This document shows, in pieces, positions 28,350-38,049 of a stretch of 64,000 nucleotides of DNA; position 1 is the stretch's first letter, and every line of letters starts with the position of its first letter. Below the pieces are notes generated by a model that had not been told where the DNA came from, did no database searches, and was given only the letters and a program-made list of their open reading frames with translations. A program made the position numbers and the translations under genes. The DNA is from Candidatus Gastranaerophilales bacterium (lineage in GTDB: Bacteria > Cyanobacteriota > Vampirovibrionia > Gastranaerophilales > Gastranaerophilaceae), in contig CANPYW010000002.1 of the NCBI GenBank assembly GCA_947588745.1, positions 55,282 through 119,281 of the forward strand, read 5' to 3'.

Positions 28350-29699
28350 TTATATATCAACATCTTTCATCATGGAAATCAGCGTAGCGATGGTATTTTC
28401 CATTGTAACGCTGTCTGATGTTCTTTGCTGTAAAAAGGCGTTTATTTGAGGCATTAACTCTATTGCAATATCAAGTTTAGGGTTTGAACCCGCATTATAC
28501 ATACCTACATCTATTAAATCTTTATTTTCTCTGTATAATGCCATTAATTTACGCATTTTATATGCTGCCTGCTTATGTTCTTCCGTCACAATTTCGGTGA
28601 ACAAACGGCTTACGCTTCCCAAAACATCTATTGCGGGGTAATGATTCATTTCCGCAATTTTTCTCGACAAAAATATATGTCCGTCAACAATTCCTCTTAC
28701 GGTATCAACCACAGGATCATTAATATCGTCCCCCTCCATTAATACCGTATATAATGCCGTTATTGAACCCAAATTACTGTTACCCGTTCTTTCAAGAACT
28801 TTTTGAAGCCACGAGAATATTGATGGAGGATAACCTTTAATTGTAGGCGGTTCGCCAATCGAAAGCCCGACTTCTCTGCCTGCCATTGCACATCTGGTTA
28901 CCGTATCAGTCATCAAAAACACTTTTTTACCACGATCACGAAAATATTCACAAACCGCAGTTGCCGCCATAAGACATTTTTGTCTTATTAACGGAGGTTG
29001 ATCGCCCGTTGAACAAACCAGTACGGATTTTTTCATACCGACATCACCCAATGAATTTTCGACGAATTCTTTAACCTCTCTGCCTCGTTCTCCAATAAGG
29101 GCAACTACGTTAACATCAGCGTCGGAATTTCTTGCAATCATACCGAGCATGGTACTCTTACCGACTCCGGAACCCGCAAACAATCCCATTCTTTGCCCTG
29201 CTCCCAGCGTTAAAAGAGAATCTATTGCTCTTACTCCGGTTGAAAACATTGTTTTAATAATAGGTCTGTCAAACGCACCGGGCGGCGGATTATCAATACT
29301 AACCCATTTAGCACCGCTTGTATCCATTGGTTTTCCGTCAATCGGTTCTCCCAAAGGACTTATTAAACGACCGAGTAAAAAATCCCCCATGGGAATACTT
29401 ATGGAAGTTCCGGTTGTTGTTACAAGACTGCCCTGTCCTATTCCGGAACCGTCATAGAGTAACAGAAGCTGGGCACTTTCTCCTTTAAATGCAACAACTT
29501 CTGCGGGTTTTTTTTCGCCCTCATAAGTTTCTATAAAACATAAATCACCTATTTTAAGCCCCGGCAGTTTTACATCTACCGTTAAGCCGAGCAGTTTTGA
29601 AACACTTCCTTTATATGAATATAATTTTGTGGAATTTATTATTTCAAATGCCTGTTTTTTTACATATTCTATTGATTTTTCAGTACTTTGTTCCAACAT
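28350..29699 (-). CDS. fliI: flagellar export ATPase FliI
   Basis: ATPase energising flagellar type III protein export. The Walker A motif GLFAGSGVGKSTM lies near residues 158-170, ALIGERGREVKEF follows near residue 190, and the conserved GEPPTIKGYPPSIFSWLQKVLERTG near residue 280 resembles the FliI/YscN group. The length of 449 aa is normal. Last gene of the minus-strand flagellar operon, 3 bases after flhA. The phylogeny between flagellar and injectisome ATPases cannot be fixed by eye, but the neighbours are flagellar. Confidence 0.96.
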   Translation of the reverse strand: MLEQSTEKSIEYVKKQAFEIINSTKLYSYKGSVSKLLGLTVDVKLPGLKIGDLCFIETYEGEKKPAEVVAFKGESAQLLLLYDGSGIGQGSLVTTTGTSISIPMGDFLLGRLISPLGEPIDGKPMDTSGAKWVSIDNPPPGAFDRPIIKTMFSTGVRAIDSLLTLGAGQRMGLFAGSGVGKSTMLGMIARNSDADVNVVALIGERGREVKEFVENSLGDVGMKKSVLVCSTGDQPPLIRQKCLMAATAVCEYFRDRGKKVFLMTDTVTRCAMAGREVGLSIGEPPTIKGYPPSIFSWLQKVLERTGNSNLGSITALYTVLMEGDDINDPVVDTVRGIVDGHIFLSRKIAEMNHYPAIDVLGSVSRLFTEIVTEEHKQAAYKMRKLMALYRENKDLIDVGMYNAGSNPKLDIAIELMPQINAFLQQRTSDSVTMENTIATLISMMKDVDI

Positions 29700-29702
29700 A
29701 TT

Positions 29703-31808
29703 TTACTCGAAATTATAATTTACCGATTCACCTATTGTATCGACCGCCTCAACTCTTATATCAGTTATAAGTTCGGAATAAGATATTACTACAATTGTGG
29801 GAATATGCCTTTCGAGAAGTTGATACAAAGGAAGCCTTATTCTCGGAGAACACAGAATTACGGGCTGTACGTTTATACTCTGGTGTGCTCTTATCAATGT
29901 TGAAGCGGCGGACTCAATTAATTCCTGAACCTGCAACGGGTTTAACAGAAACATTGTTCCGAGTTCGGTACGCTGACAGCTGTCATCAAGCGTTTTTTCC
30001 CAAGTAGGAGATAATGTTAAGGCATATAATATTTTGTCTTTTGTACAATTTGCAAGACATATCTGCCTGCCCAAAGCAGCTCTTAACCTTTCGGACAATA
30101 TATCCGGCTCTTTTGAAAATCTCGCATAATCGCATAATCTTTCAAATATATATATAATATCTTTTATCGATACTTTTTCTCTTATTAAATTTACAAATAT
30201 TTTTCTCAAATCGCTTGTTGAAATTATGGCGGGAACCAAATCATTTACAAGTGTCGGGTCTTGACCTTTTACAAGTTCCATTAACTTAATTACGTCTGTC
30301 TTTGTCATAATTTCATCAACATATTTTCTTACACAGTCTTGTAAATGAGTAATAATTACATCAACGGAATCAACAGCCGTAACATCGTTATACTGTTTCA
30401 AATATTCCGTATCCATCCAATATGCCTGTGTTTGATAAGTAGGGTCAAGCCCTATTATTGCTTCTTTAGGAACTTCTCTTCCCGTTGAATCCCACTGGTC
30501 TGCTATAACCATACTTTTTTTCGGATATACGGTACCTACTGCAACAGTATTTCCTCTTACGGATATCATATATTCATTCGCACCTATTGCGGATGAATCC
30601 ATAATTCTTATATTTGGTATAATATAGCCCAATTCATCCGTAACACGCTGTCTTAATGCGGCAATTTTGGGAAGTAAGAGTCCGTCCTGTTCAGGGTCTG
30701 CAATGACAAGCAATCCCGAACCAACTTGAAGATTTAACACATCAACACCAAGACGTTCATACATCCTGTTCGGGTTTGTTAAATCACTCATACTCTTTTT
30801 AACCGCATCCAATTGTCCCATTTGAGATTGTACGTCTTTATTTACGGATACGATTAAGTATGCGGCGGTTATTATAAGTGCATACACCGTAAATGTATAC
30901 CATGGCAGCCCCGTAACAAAGCTTGTAAGAGCTATTATTACCAAAAATACAACCGTAAATATTAAACTTGACGGTTTACTTAATATTTGGCTTGCCAAAT
31001 CACTACCCAATGAACCGCCCGCTGCGGTTGAACGGGTCATTATGATACCTGCCGCAACCGCCATTAATAATGACGGGAGCTGAGAGGACAATCCGTCACC
31101 TACCGTTAATACCGTATATTTTTGAACAGCTTCGGCAGGCTGCATTCCCTGCATTAAAACCCCCACGCACAATCCGCCGACAATATTAATTACAACGATG
31201 ATGATACCCGCCATTGTATCACCTTTTACGAACTTCATGGCACCGTCCATTGAACCGTATAAGCTTGATTCACGCTGTAAATCTTCTCTTTTTTTAACGG
31301 CTTCTTCGGGTGATATAAGTCCTGCGTTAAAATCCGCATCAATAGTCATTTGTTTACCGGGCATGGCATCCAATGCAAATCTTGCCGAAACTTCCGCTAT
31401 ACGTTCGGAACCTTTTGTAATTACCATAAATTGTACAATAGTAATTATTATAAATATTACAAAACCTACAACCAGATTTCCGCCGGTTACGAAATTTCCG
31501 AAAGCCGCAACGACCTCGCCCGCTTCACCTCTTGCAAGAATTAACCTTGTTGAAGCTATTGACAATACAAGTCTAAACATTGTACCGATAAGAATAATTG
31601 AAGGAAAGGAAGCCAATTCCAACGGTTTTTGTATATATAACGAAATCATTACAAGCAAAATGCCGAGTGTAATATTAAAACTTATGGCAAAATTTACAAT
31701 CCACGTAGGCAATTCGCATATTAACAGCACGATAAGCACTATTACAAATACGGCTAACGCTATTTCACTTCCTATTGAAGAAGATGTCGGCTGCTGCTGC
31801 GGAGGCAT
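29703..31808 (-). CDS. flhA: flagellar export gate protein FlhA
   Basis: Inner-membrane export gate of the flagellar secretion system. About eight transmembrane helices cover residues 15-310, with the FHIPEP-family cytoplasmic loop (GKQMTIDADFNAGLI near residue 150) and a large C-terminal cytoplasmic domain (about 340-701) that binds substrates and chaperones. The length of 701 aa is normal. Its start shares one base with the fliH stop. Finding flhA between fliH and fliI is an unusual order. Confidence 0.96.
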   Translation of the reverse strand: MPPQQQPTSSSIGSEIALAVFVIVLIVLLICELPTWIVNFAISFNITLGILLVMISLYIQKPLELASFPSIILIGTMFRLVLSIASTRLILARGEAGEVVAAFGNFVTGGNLVVGFVIFIIITIVQFMVITKGSERIAEVSARFALDAMPGKQMTIDADFNAGLISPEEAVKKREDLQRESSLYGSMDGAMKFVKGDTMAGIIIVVINIVGGLCVGVLMQGMQPAEAVQKYTVLTVGDGLSSQLPSLLMAVAAGIIMTRSTAAGGSLGSDLASQILSKPSSLIFTVVFLVIIALTSFVTGLPWYTFTVYALIITAAYLIVSVNKDVQSQMGQLDAVKKSMSDLTNPNRMYERLGVDVLNLQVGSGLLVIADPEQDGLLLPKIAALRQRVTDELGYIIPNIRIMDSSAIGANEYMISVRGNTVAVGTVYPKKSMVIADQWDSTGREVPKEAIIGLDPTYQTQAYWMDTEYLKQYNDVTAVDSVDVIITHLQDCVRKYVDEIMTKTDVIKLMELVKGQDPTLVNDLVPAIISTSDLRKIFVNLIREKVSIKDIIYIFERLCDYARFSKEPDILSERLRAALGRQICLANCTKDKILYALTLSPTWEKTLDDSCQRTELGTMFLLNPLQVQELIESAASTLIRAHQSINVQPVILCSPRIRLPLYQLLERHIPTIVVISYSELITDIRVEAVDTIGESVNYNFE

Positions 31809-32692
31809 TATTCTTTACCCTCCGTTTTATTACACAGCACTTTTTCAATTATAGCCATTTGAGTTGAGATTGTAGCATCAATTATTCCGTTGGATGTTTC
31901 AACGATTACGCCGCCCTCTTTTATGGTTTTATCCGCAACAACAGATATTGCGGCATCAAAACCGCCGGAGGAGAATATTTCAGGCACTTTGTTTTTCACT
32001 ATTTCAACTTCCTGCGGCATTACTTTCAGTGTTATTTTATTTTCGGTTCTGTTTACTTCTTCCACTGCGTTTTTTATCATTTGTATTATTGATGTTTTAT
32101 CCGTTTCTATTTCTTTATTAAGAATTTTTTTTGCAATTTCAACCGAAATATCATAAATACAATCGGATACTTTATCAAAAATTTCATCCTTATATCCGTA
32201 AAACTCGGCAAGTTTTCCGTTAAGCTGTTCCAGCTCTTTTTTTGCCTGAGCAATTCCGTCTTTATATCCGTCTTGTTTAGCCTGTTCTTTTATGGTTTTG
32301 GCATCTTCCTGTGCTCTTGAAATGACGTTTCTGTCCTGCATTCGCCTATAGCCTCTGCGTCTTGTTCCGTCACGTCTTTCTTCCCTTTGTTCAAATTTTA
32401 TATCATCGATTGATAAATCGAAATCATCTTCAACCTTTTTTTTATCGGGGATATTTTTTTCTTCCGGTTTTGGTTGTTCTTTCGGGTTTTGTTTATTTTT
32501 ATCCGGGTCTGTTTCTTTTTCTGTTTTAACATCCTGTTTATTCTGTTCGGACGTCGTTTTTTCATCCTGAAGTTTTTCTTTTATTTCGGTTGTTTCATCC
32601 GATTTTACATTATTAATCGACTCCTCATTTTGAGCAGGTGTTTCAACTTGGGATTTCACTTCCCGGAATGTATATTTTCTTTTAATTAACAT
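31808..32692 (-). CDS. fliH: flagellar export regulator FliH
   Basis: Negative regulator and stator-like partner of FliI. The C-terminal FliH/HrpE domain (residues about 135-294) is recognisable, including IAKKILNKEIETD and the conserved GGVIVETSNGIIDATISTQ. The first 110 residues are an unusually long, highly charged Lys/Glu/Asp/Gln-rich tract, which is likely disordered. Overlaps the upstream fliG-position gene by 11 bases. Confidence 0.9.
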   Translation of the reverse strand: MLIKRKYTFREVKSQVETPAQNEESINNVKSDETTEIKEKLQDEKTTSEQNKQDVKTEKETDPDKNKQNPKEQPKPEEKNIPDKKKVEDDFDLSIDDIKFEQREERRDGTRRRGYRRMQDRNVISRAQEDAKTIKEQAKQDGYKDGIAQAKKELEQLNGKLAEFYGYKDEIFDKVSDCIYDISVEIAKKILNKEIETDKTSIIQMIKNAVEEVNRTENKITLKVMPQEVEIVKNKVPEIFSSGGFDAAISVVADKTIKEGGVIVETSNGIIDATISTQMAIIEKVLCNKTEGKE

Positions 32693-33674
32693 TAACTTTT
32701 TCTTCTATTATTGACACCAGCGACTTTATTACCAAAGGTGAAAAGACTTCTTCTGCCGGAAAATCCGCATCCAATATAAAATCTTTTACAGCCTCACGCT
32801 CCTTTAATGCAATTTTACTCAGTTTATCCGGTGCCGTACTTTGCATCAGCTTATAATGTTTTTTTAGCAGTTTTGAAATATTTACTTCATCGGAAGGCGG
32901 TAAAATCGCTTTTATTTCATTCAGAGTTTTTATAATGATATTATGGTCTATTTTATCCTCTAAATTACTCATTTTCATATAGTTTAAAACATGCATTACG
33001 TCATTTTTCGACAAAGAATCAAGTATTTGATTTGCTTTTTCCTGCGGAATATTTTTTAATACTATAGCCAAAGCCGCAAGTTTTAAAACTTTTTTATCCA
33101 AAGGTGCGGTATTTGCCGATTGGTTACTTAAATTTTGAAGATTTTCTTCATCCGCAGCTTTTTGCACCATATTTTCCATATTGGATACATTTAATGCAAG
33201 TTTGAATTGTTCATCGGTCAAAACACCCTTTTTTACAAGTTTGGAAAGTTCCTCTTCATATACTTTCTTTACCTTTTCTTCAACCAATGATATTAATGCT
33301 TCATCGGGCATTTTTTTTATTATTGCCAATTTTGCGGTATTAAATATATTTGCGGCAAGAATTTGTAATACGGCATCCCTGTTTGGAGGAGGTATTTTAC
33401 CCGTAATTAAATCTATTGATTTATGGAATGTCCACTCCCCTATAAATTGAGTTACTATACTTGCCTGATCTGCGGTAAATTTTAATTGTGCATCGTTATA
33501 TAAAGCCTCTCCCGACATATAACAAAATTTACGTACGGTTTCAAATATATATTTTTTATCCGCTTCGGTTAATGATGACGGTGCCGCTCCGGAATCGGGC
33601 TGCATTAAAAACTCTTGAGCCTGCTTTGCTAAATTACTTGCAAATCCTTTATAATCAAAACCCTCTATCGGCAT
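32682..33674 (-). CDS. divergent FliG-like protein in the fliG position
   Basis: 330-residue helical protein lying exactly where fliG normally sits, between fliF and fliH. Residues about 195-262 (KLAALAIVLKNIPQEKANQI, then a helical stretch ending in IKAILPP) resemble the FliG N-terminal domain that binds FliF. The rest does not look like FliG: I see no EHPQ-type middle-domain motif and no C-terminal torque helix with its charged residues. The first 130 residues are unrelated to anything I recognise. It may be a strongly diverged or rebuilt switch protein. It is 11 bases after fliF and overlaps fliH. Confidence 0.6.
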   Translation of the reverse strand: MPIEGFDYKGFASNLAKQAQEFLMQPDSGAAPSSLTEADKKYIFETVRKFCYMSGEALYNDAQLKFTADQASIVTQFIGEWTFHKSIDLITGKIPPPNRDAVLQILAANIFNTAKLAIIKKMPDEALISLVEEKVKKVYEEELSKLVKKGVLTDEQFKLALNVSNMENMVQKAADEENLQNLSNQSANTAPLDKKVLKLAALAIVLKNIPQEKANQILDSLSKNDVMHVLNYMKMSNLEDKIDHNIIIKTLNEIKAILPPSDEVNISKLLKKHYKLMQSTAPDKLSKIALKEREAVKDFILDADFPAEEVFSPLVIKSLVSIIEEKVNVN

Positions 33675-33685
33675 CTTCCACCTGC

Positions 33686-35344
33686 TTACGTTCTTTCTAT
33701 CCAGCTTTTAAGCTCTTGCATGGTTTTTTCGTTATCACTCTGTGCCAAATCGGAAGATACCTCTTCTATAACATCCTCAAGTGACGTATCAGCTTCTTTT
33801 TTCTTTTCTATTTGAAGTTGTTTTTGCTGTTCTATCAATTCCTGAGTCAATATTGTCTGCTTTTCAATCAACTCTGCCGCCTTTAAATTAACATCCACAA
33901 TCTGCTTTTCCTGCTCTTTTGTTTTTTCCTGCAGTTTTTTCAACTCATTTTCCTGCTCTATTGCCGTTACCTGCAATTTTTTATTTACAAATACAAATCC
34001 TACAATCAATCCCGCTATCAATAAAACAAGTGCAAGCCACCAAGGATTACCCGACGACTCGGGAACAGGTAAATTTACGGGTCTGTCGGAAGCCAAATAC
34101 GGGTCTATTGTTTCTGCATAGGCTATCGATACATCCTCCGGCTGAACTTTCGGCGAAGCCGCCCTTGCTATCTGTGCTTTTAATTCATCCTCGGTCATAT
34201 TCGCAGGCATGGCATCAGCATTCATTGTAACAGCTACGGATATTTTTTCAATAATTCCTGATTTATATACGGAATTTTCCCAAGTTTTTCCGACTCCGTT
34301 TGTAATCTCGGAAGCCGTTCTGTTATAATTTTTGCTCTGTGTTGATGTGGATGATGAATTTTGTAAACCGTTCGGCAAATATACGCTTACGGCATCCGAA
34401 CCTTTATTTGTATCTTCTGCATTATCGCCCAAGCCTTCTTCAAACTTTTGAACGGTTACGGGAGTTGTATTTTCGGGATCATAAGCAATACTTGTTTTTT
34501 CTTTCGGTACCTGATTTAAAAACGTACTTACGGTTACGACATAATTACCATGCCCAAGCAGCATATCAAGCTGTGCCGCCACTTTATTCTGCATATATCT
34601 GTCATTTTCTTGAATTTTGGATATCTGGTCGTCTATGGATTTTACAAGACTGTTATATACGTTCCCGTTAGAATCGGTTATTGATATATTTTCCGCAGAC
34701 AAATCAACAACACTGCCGATAAGCAGACTTTTAACAGCCTTTATGGTAGACTCGTCAATTCGTACACCGCTCGGAACGGTAAGCATGACTGTTGCACTAA
34801 TCGGTTTTTTATCGGCTTTGAACATTGAATTTTCGGGTATGGAAACCAATACCGAAGCATTGTCAATGTTAGGCATTAATCTTATCAAACGTGATAATTC
34901 ACCGTTTACGGCACGTGCAAGTTTAATTCGTTTATCTTCTCTTGTTGATGTAAAATCGCTCTTATCGAAAATTTCAAGACCTATATTCTGGTCAATTAAC
35001 CCGCTTTTAACAAGAATAAGAAGTGAAGCATCTCTTTGAGTATTTGTATACTTGCCGCCCTCCAAAGAAACGGTATATTTTGAGCCGCCGTTTGAAACTC
35101 TTTTTGAGGCAATTCCATTCCTTGCCAAGAGGCTTTGAATTTCTATGGCTTTACCCGGATTATCGGTTGTTACGATTTCAAACGGTTCTTTTTGTATTTT
35201 ATCGGCAACTTTTCCCGTTGTACCGGATTTTCCTCCGGCTACGGACATACAAACCACCACTATGATTATAACCAGCAAAAGTGCTGCTCCGCCAATCACC
35301 GAGTATAATACAGTTTTATTTTGAAACAGCTCTTTTATATTCAT
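33686..35344 (-). CDS. fliF: flagellar MS-ring protein FliF
   Basis: Builds the membrane ring of the basal body. Two transmembrane helices frame the periplasmic part (residues 15-34 and about 430-452). The YscJ/FliF domain is visible from FEIVTTDNPGKAIEIQSLLARN near residue 52 to the RLIRLMPNIDNASV segment near residue 155, and the FliF C-domain follows. The extreme C-terminus (MQELKSWIERT) keeps the short Trp-containing helix that docks FliG in other bacteria, implying that a FliG N-domain partner exists. The length of 552 aa is normal. Confidence 0.95.
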   Translation of the reverse strand: MNIKELFQNKTVLYSVIGGAALLLVIIIVVVCMSVAGGKSGTTGKVADKIQKEPFEIVTTDNPGKAIEIQSLLARNGIASKRVSNGGSKYTVSLEGGKYTNTQRDASLLILVKSGLIDQNIGLEIFDKSDFTSTREDKRIKLARAVNGELSRLIRLMPNIDNASVLVSIPENSMFKADKKPISATVMLTVPSGVRIDESTIKAVKSLLIGSVVDLSAENISITDSNGNVYNSLVKSIDDQISKIQENDRYMQNKVAAQLDMLLGHGNYVVTVSTFLNQVPKEKTSIAYDPENTTPVTVQKFEEGLGDNAEDTNKGSDAVSVYLPNGLQNSSSTSTQSKNYNRTASEITNGVGKTWENSVYKSGIIEKISVAVTMNADAMPANMTEDELKAQIARAASPKVQPEDVSIAYAETIDPYLASDRPVNLPVPESSGNPWWLALVLLIAGLIVGFVFVNKKLQVTAIEQENELKKLQEKTKEQEKQIVDVNLKAAELIEKQTILTQELIEQQKQLQIEKKKEADTSLEDVIEEVSSDLAQSDNEKTMQELKSWIERT

Positions 35345-35444
35345 GAAAACCCTAATCTTTTATACAAGTATCTACCCGATATTATACTATTTTTTTTTAT
35401 ATTGGGTAACTTCTTAATACTTATTTTTATTTAAAAATCAAACT
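35345..35444. other. fliE-fliF intergenic with imperfect hairpin
   Basis: 100 bases within the operon. An imperfect inverted repeat, ACCCGATAT (starting at about 35370) and ATATTGGGT (ending at about 35407), spans a T-rich loop. It could be an mRNA processing or attenuation structure that sets FliE against FliF levels. Confidence 0.3.
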
Positions 35445-35777
35445 TTATATCGAAATATTCATAACTGCATTATATGCGGTTATAACTTTTGAAGTAACTT
35501 GAGTTGCAAGAGTAACTCCCAGTTCGGCTTTAGCGATTGCCGTCATTACATCGTGTATATCAACATCCGAAGAACCCAGCATTTGTTCGCTCAATAATTT
35601 ATCAGGCTGTTGTAATTCCGTATTAAGATTACTAACCATGCCTGATAACACACTCTTAAAGCTTGGTGCTTCCGCATTGGAAATTCCGAACCCTTTTTGC
35701 GAAAATTCATCAGCGGGCATTGTTGATTGAATATTTGAAAAAATATTAACATTTGGTATTATTCTGTTTTCTATCAT
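35445..35777 (-). CDS. fliE: flagellar proximal rod/adaptor protein FliE
   Basis: Junction protein between the MS ring and the rod. The FliE domain covers residues about 35-110: SFKSVLSGMVSNLN, then DVMTAIAKAELGVTLATQV, ending in AYNAVMNISI, the typical C-terminus. The length of 110 aa is normal. It is 14 bases after the transglycosylase gene. Confidence 0.92.
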   Translation of the reverse strand: MIENRIIPNVNIFSNIQSTMPADEFSQKGFGISNAEAPSFKSVLSGMVSNLNTELQQPDKLLSEQMLGSSDVDIHDVMTAIAKAELGVTLATQVTSKVITAYNAVMNISI

Positions 35778-35791
35778 TTATCTGCCTTTCT

Positions 35792-36496
35792 CTACAAATA
35801 ATGAGCAATTATACTTTTAACATAAGCCTGAGTTTCACGAAAAGGAGGAACTCCGTTGTATTTATCGACATTTCCGGGGCCTGCATTATATGCAGCCAAT
35901 GCCAATATTATATTTCCGTTATATCTGTCCATCATACTTTTCAAGTATCTTACGCCGCCATCTATGTTTTGGACGGGATTATACGGATCCGTAACACCTA
36001 AATTTTTTGCGGTAGAGGGCATTAATTGCATCAACCCCTGTGCACCCGCTTTTGATTTTGCATTCGGATTATACCCCGATTCTTGTCTAATGACGGCATT
36101 TACAAGTTTTTCGTCAACACCATGCTTTTTTGAAATTTGAGAAATCAAATCTTTTATATGTGATTTTGAAGTATTTTCGGAAACGGGAGTATATGAAATT
36201 TTCGGTAAATCGTCGTTTTTATTTATATTTGAAAATTCACTACTTTTTACGGACGGTTTTCTTGAGGTTAACGAACCGAACTTAACGGGAGAAACGGCGG
36301 TTGATGGCATGTTAAATCTTGTGTGAACATCCAAAGATGATTTCATAACATCTTCAAATGTTCTAAATTCAACACCTTCTTCGGTTTCTCCGATACCTGC
36401 CGAATTTTGTACAAAGTTATTTATCTGTGCGGCTCTTTGTATTGCTGCCGCATGTCCCGATGAATTTAATAAATTTTGTATCATACCCGTAAACAT
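35792..36496 (-). CDS. flagellum-associated lytic transglycosylase (SLT domain)
   Basis: 234-residue protein whose C-terminal half (residues about 118-234) is a soluble lytic transglycosylase domain. It has the catalytic Glu in RQESGYNP, then [14 protein letters not shown] and the [10 protein letters not shown] motif. No Sec signal peptide is seen; the N-terminal 110 residues are polar. Located between flgC and fliE, it probably opens peptidoglycan for the rod, as FlgJ does in other bacteria, and may itself be exported by the flagellar system. Confidence 0.92.
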   Translation of the reverse strand: MFTGMIQNLLNSSGHAAAIQRAAQINNFVQNSAGIGETEEGVEFRTFEDVMKSSLDVHTRFNMPSTAVSPVKFGSLTSRKPSVKSSEFSNINKNDDLPKISYTPVSENTSKSHIKDLISQISKKHGVDEKLVNAVIRQESGYNPNAKSKAGAQGLMQLMPSTAKNLGVTDPYNPVQNIDGGVRYLKSMMDRYNGNIILALAAYNAGPGNVDKYNGVPPFRETQAYVKSIIAHYL

Positions 36497-36518
36497 TACA
36501 CACTACCCTCAAAAAGTC

Positions 36519-36962
36519 TTAACTGCCTATTGCCGCCGCTTTATCTGCCATTGATTTTGATATTGTTATAATTGCCAAACTTGCTTCATAAGCCCTTTGA
36601 GCCATTATTGCATCTGTCATTTCAACCAACGGGTCAACGTTTGAAGTTCTTATATATCCGTTTTTATCGGCATCGGGATGACCCGGCTTATAAATTTTTT
36701 CACCTAAAGTCGGATCTTCAACAACACCCGCAAATGAAACACTACCGGATGAATACGGCATTGTACCCGAACCAAAAGCTTCTTCTTTCATTTGGTTCAT
36801 AACACTCAAAAACGAGCTTCTGTCCGTCGCAACCACAAGCGGTATTTTTCTGACATAATTCGGAGTATCTAAGTTCGCAATATTTTTTGAACTTATATCC
36901 AATCTCATACCATGTACTTTTAGGCCGTCACAGCCTATTTTCATTGCACTAAATATACCCAT
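36519..36962 (-). CDS. flgC: flagellar rod protein FlgC
   Basis: Proximal rod subunit of 147 aa. The N-terminal rod signature (GLKVHGMRLDISSKNIANLDTPNY, residues about 13-36), the central YKPGHPDADKNGYIRTSNVD segment with the FlgC-specific P-x-H-P-x-A-x-x-x-G-Y pattern, and the C-terminal coiled MTDAIMAQRAYEASLAI are all present. Starts on the last base of flgB. Confidence 0.95.
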   Translation of the reverse strand: MGIFSAMKIGCDGLKVHGMRLDISSKNIANLDTPNYVRKIPLVVATDRSSFLSVMNQMKEEAFGSGTMPYSSGSVSFAGVVEDPTLGEKIYKPGHPDADKNGYIRTSNVDPLVEMTDAIMAQRAYEASLAIITISKSMADKAAAIGS

Positions 36963-37309
36963 TAGCCGTTACCTACATTAATAACCGATTTCATTTCCGT
37001 AATTAAAGATGTCATTCGCCTTGCGGCAACAGTAAACAAAATTGAATTTTTTTGCATTTCCGATAATTCCGTTGCCGGATTTACCCTTCCGCCCTCAGTT
37101 TCGACAGATACCGGAGAAGGCCCCATTTTTTGAGCCAACGTTGTTTCCAATGAATTTGCGGCACCGCCCAAATACTGAGAAAACGAAACATCTTTTCTCC
37201 TATAATTCGGTGTATCCATATTTGCAAGGTTTGAAGAAAGAGCCTTTTGTCTTTCCGCAATCAAATCCAAAGCATATAGTGTTCTTGTAACAGGATTATT
37301 TGATATCAT
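36962..37309 (-). CDS. flgB: flagellar rod protein FlgB
   Basis: Proximal rod subunit of 115 aa. It carries the LIAERQKALSSNLANMDTPNYRRKDVSF rod signature at residues about 17-44 and ends in the expected helical stretch (FTVAARRMTSLITEMKSVIN). Shares one base with flgC. Confidence 0.93.
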   Translation of the reverse strand: MISNNPVTRTLYALDLIAERQKALSSNLANMDTPNYRRKDVSFSQYLGGAANSLETTLAQKMGPSPVSVETEGGRVNPATELSEMQKNSILFTVAARRMTSLITEMKSVINVGNG

Positions 37310-37324
37310 TATCCGTTCACCTCA

Positions 37325-38038
37325 TTATTGATTTAACTGTATTGTTTGAGAATACATCTCGTTTACCGTTTTCATTACTTTAAAACTGGCAAGCATTGAA
37401 GCATTTAAACGCATAATTTGATTAACCTCGTTCATCATATCGATATTTGTCATTTCAATATTACCCTGTTTAAATTTTTTATGATCCTTTTGTAATATCG
37501 GCTCACCCGATTCAGCCGTCAAATAATATTTATTGTTGTCGGTTTTTTTCAGTCCCTCGGGGTTTTTGAAATTTACAAGCGGAATTGTTCCCAAATATTC
37601 TCTGTTCATTCCGTCATTTGAAAAGACTTCAACATCACCGTTTGAAGAAATTGAAAGATTTTCATAATTTACGGGAATTTGTATTCCGTCACCTATCAAA
37701 TATCCGTCATTTGTAATCAAATAACCGTCTTTATCCAATTTTAAAGAACCTTCCCTTGTATATACGACATCACCCGTTTTGGAAGTTACTGGAATAAAGC
37801 CCGGTCCGTCTATTGCAACATCAAATTCACGTTCGGTTCTTTGCAATGCACCTTGAGAATAATCCGTACGTTCAATACCGGTTAAATATCCCTGCTCATC
37901 AAGCATTTGCTCAAAACGAACATTTTTATATCCGTATGTATTATAATTCGAAACATTTGTAGATATATACCCCATTTTTTCAAACTGGAGTTCGGAATTA
38001 ATAATACCTCTGTTTATTATACCCTGTAATGTTGCCAT
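37325..38038 (-). CDS. flgG: FlgG-type flagellar rod protein
   Basis: 237-residue flagellar basal-body rod protein. The N-terminal rod motif is GYISTNVSNYNTYGYKNVRF (residues about 23-42), the central FlgG/FlgE domain has AIDGPGFIPV and YTREGSLKLDKDGYLITNDGYLIG near residues 80-120, and the C-terminal motif is EMTNIDMMNEVNQIMRLNASM. Somewhat shorter than E. coli FlgG (260 aa). Of the two rod proteins in this operon this one looks closer to FlgG, but FlgF and FlgG cannot be separated with certainty by eye. Confidence 0.88.
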   Translation of the reverse strand: MATLQGIINRGIINSELQFEKMGYISTNVSNYNTYGYKNVRFEQMLDEQGYLTGIERTDYSQGALQRTEREFDVAIDGPGFIPVTSKTGDVVYTREGSLKLDKDGYLITNDGYLIGDGIQIPVNYENLSISSNGDVEVFSNDGMNREYLGTIPLVNFKNPEGLKKTDNNKYYLTAESGEPILQKDHKKFKQGNIEMTNIDMMNEVNQIMRLNASMLASFKVMKTVNEMYSQTIQLNQ

Positions 38039-38049
38039 TTACTGCCTTT

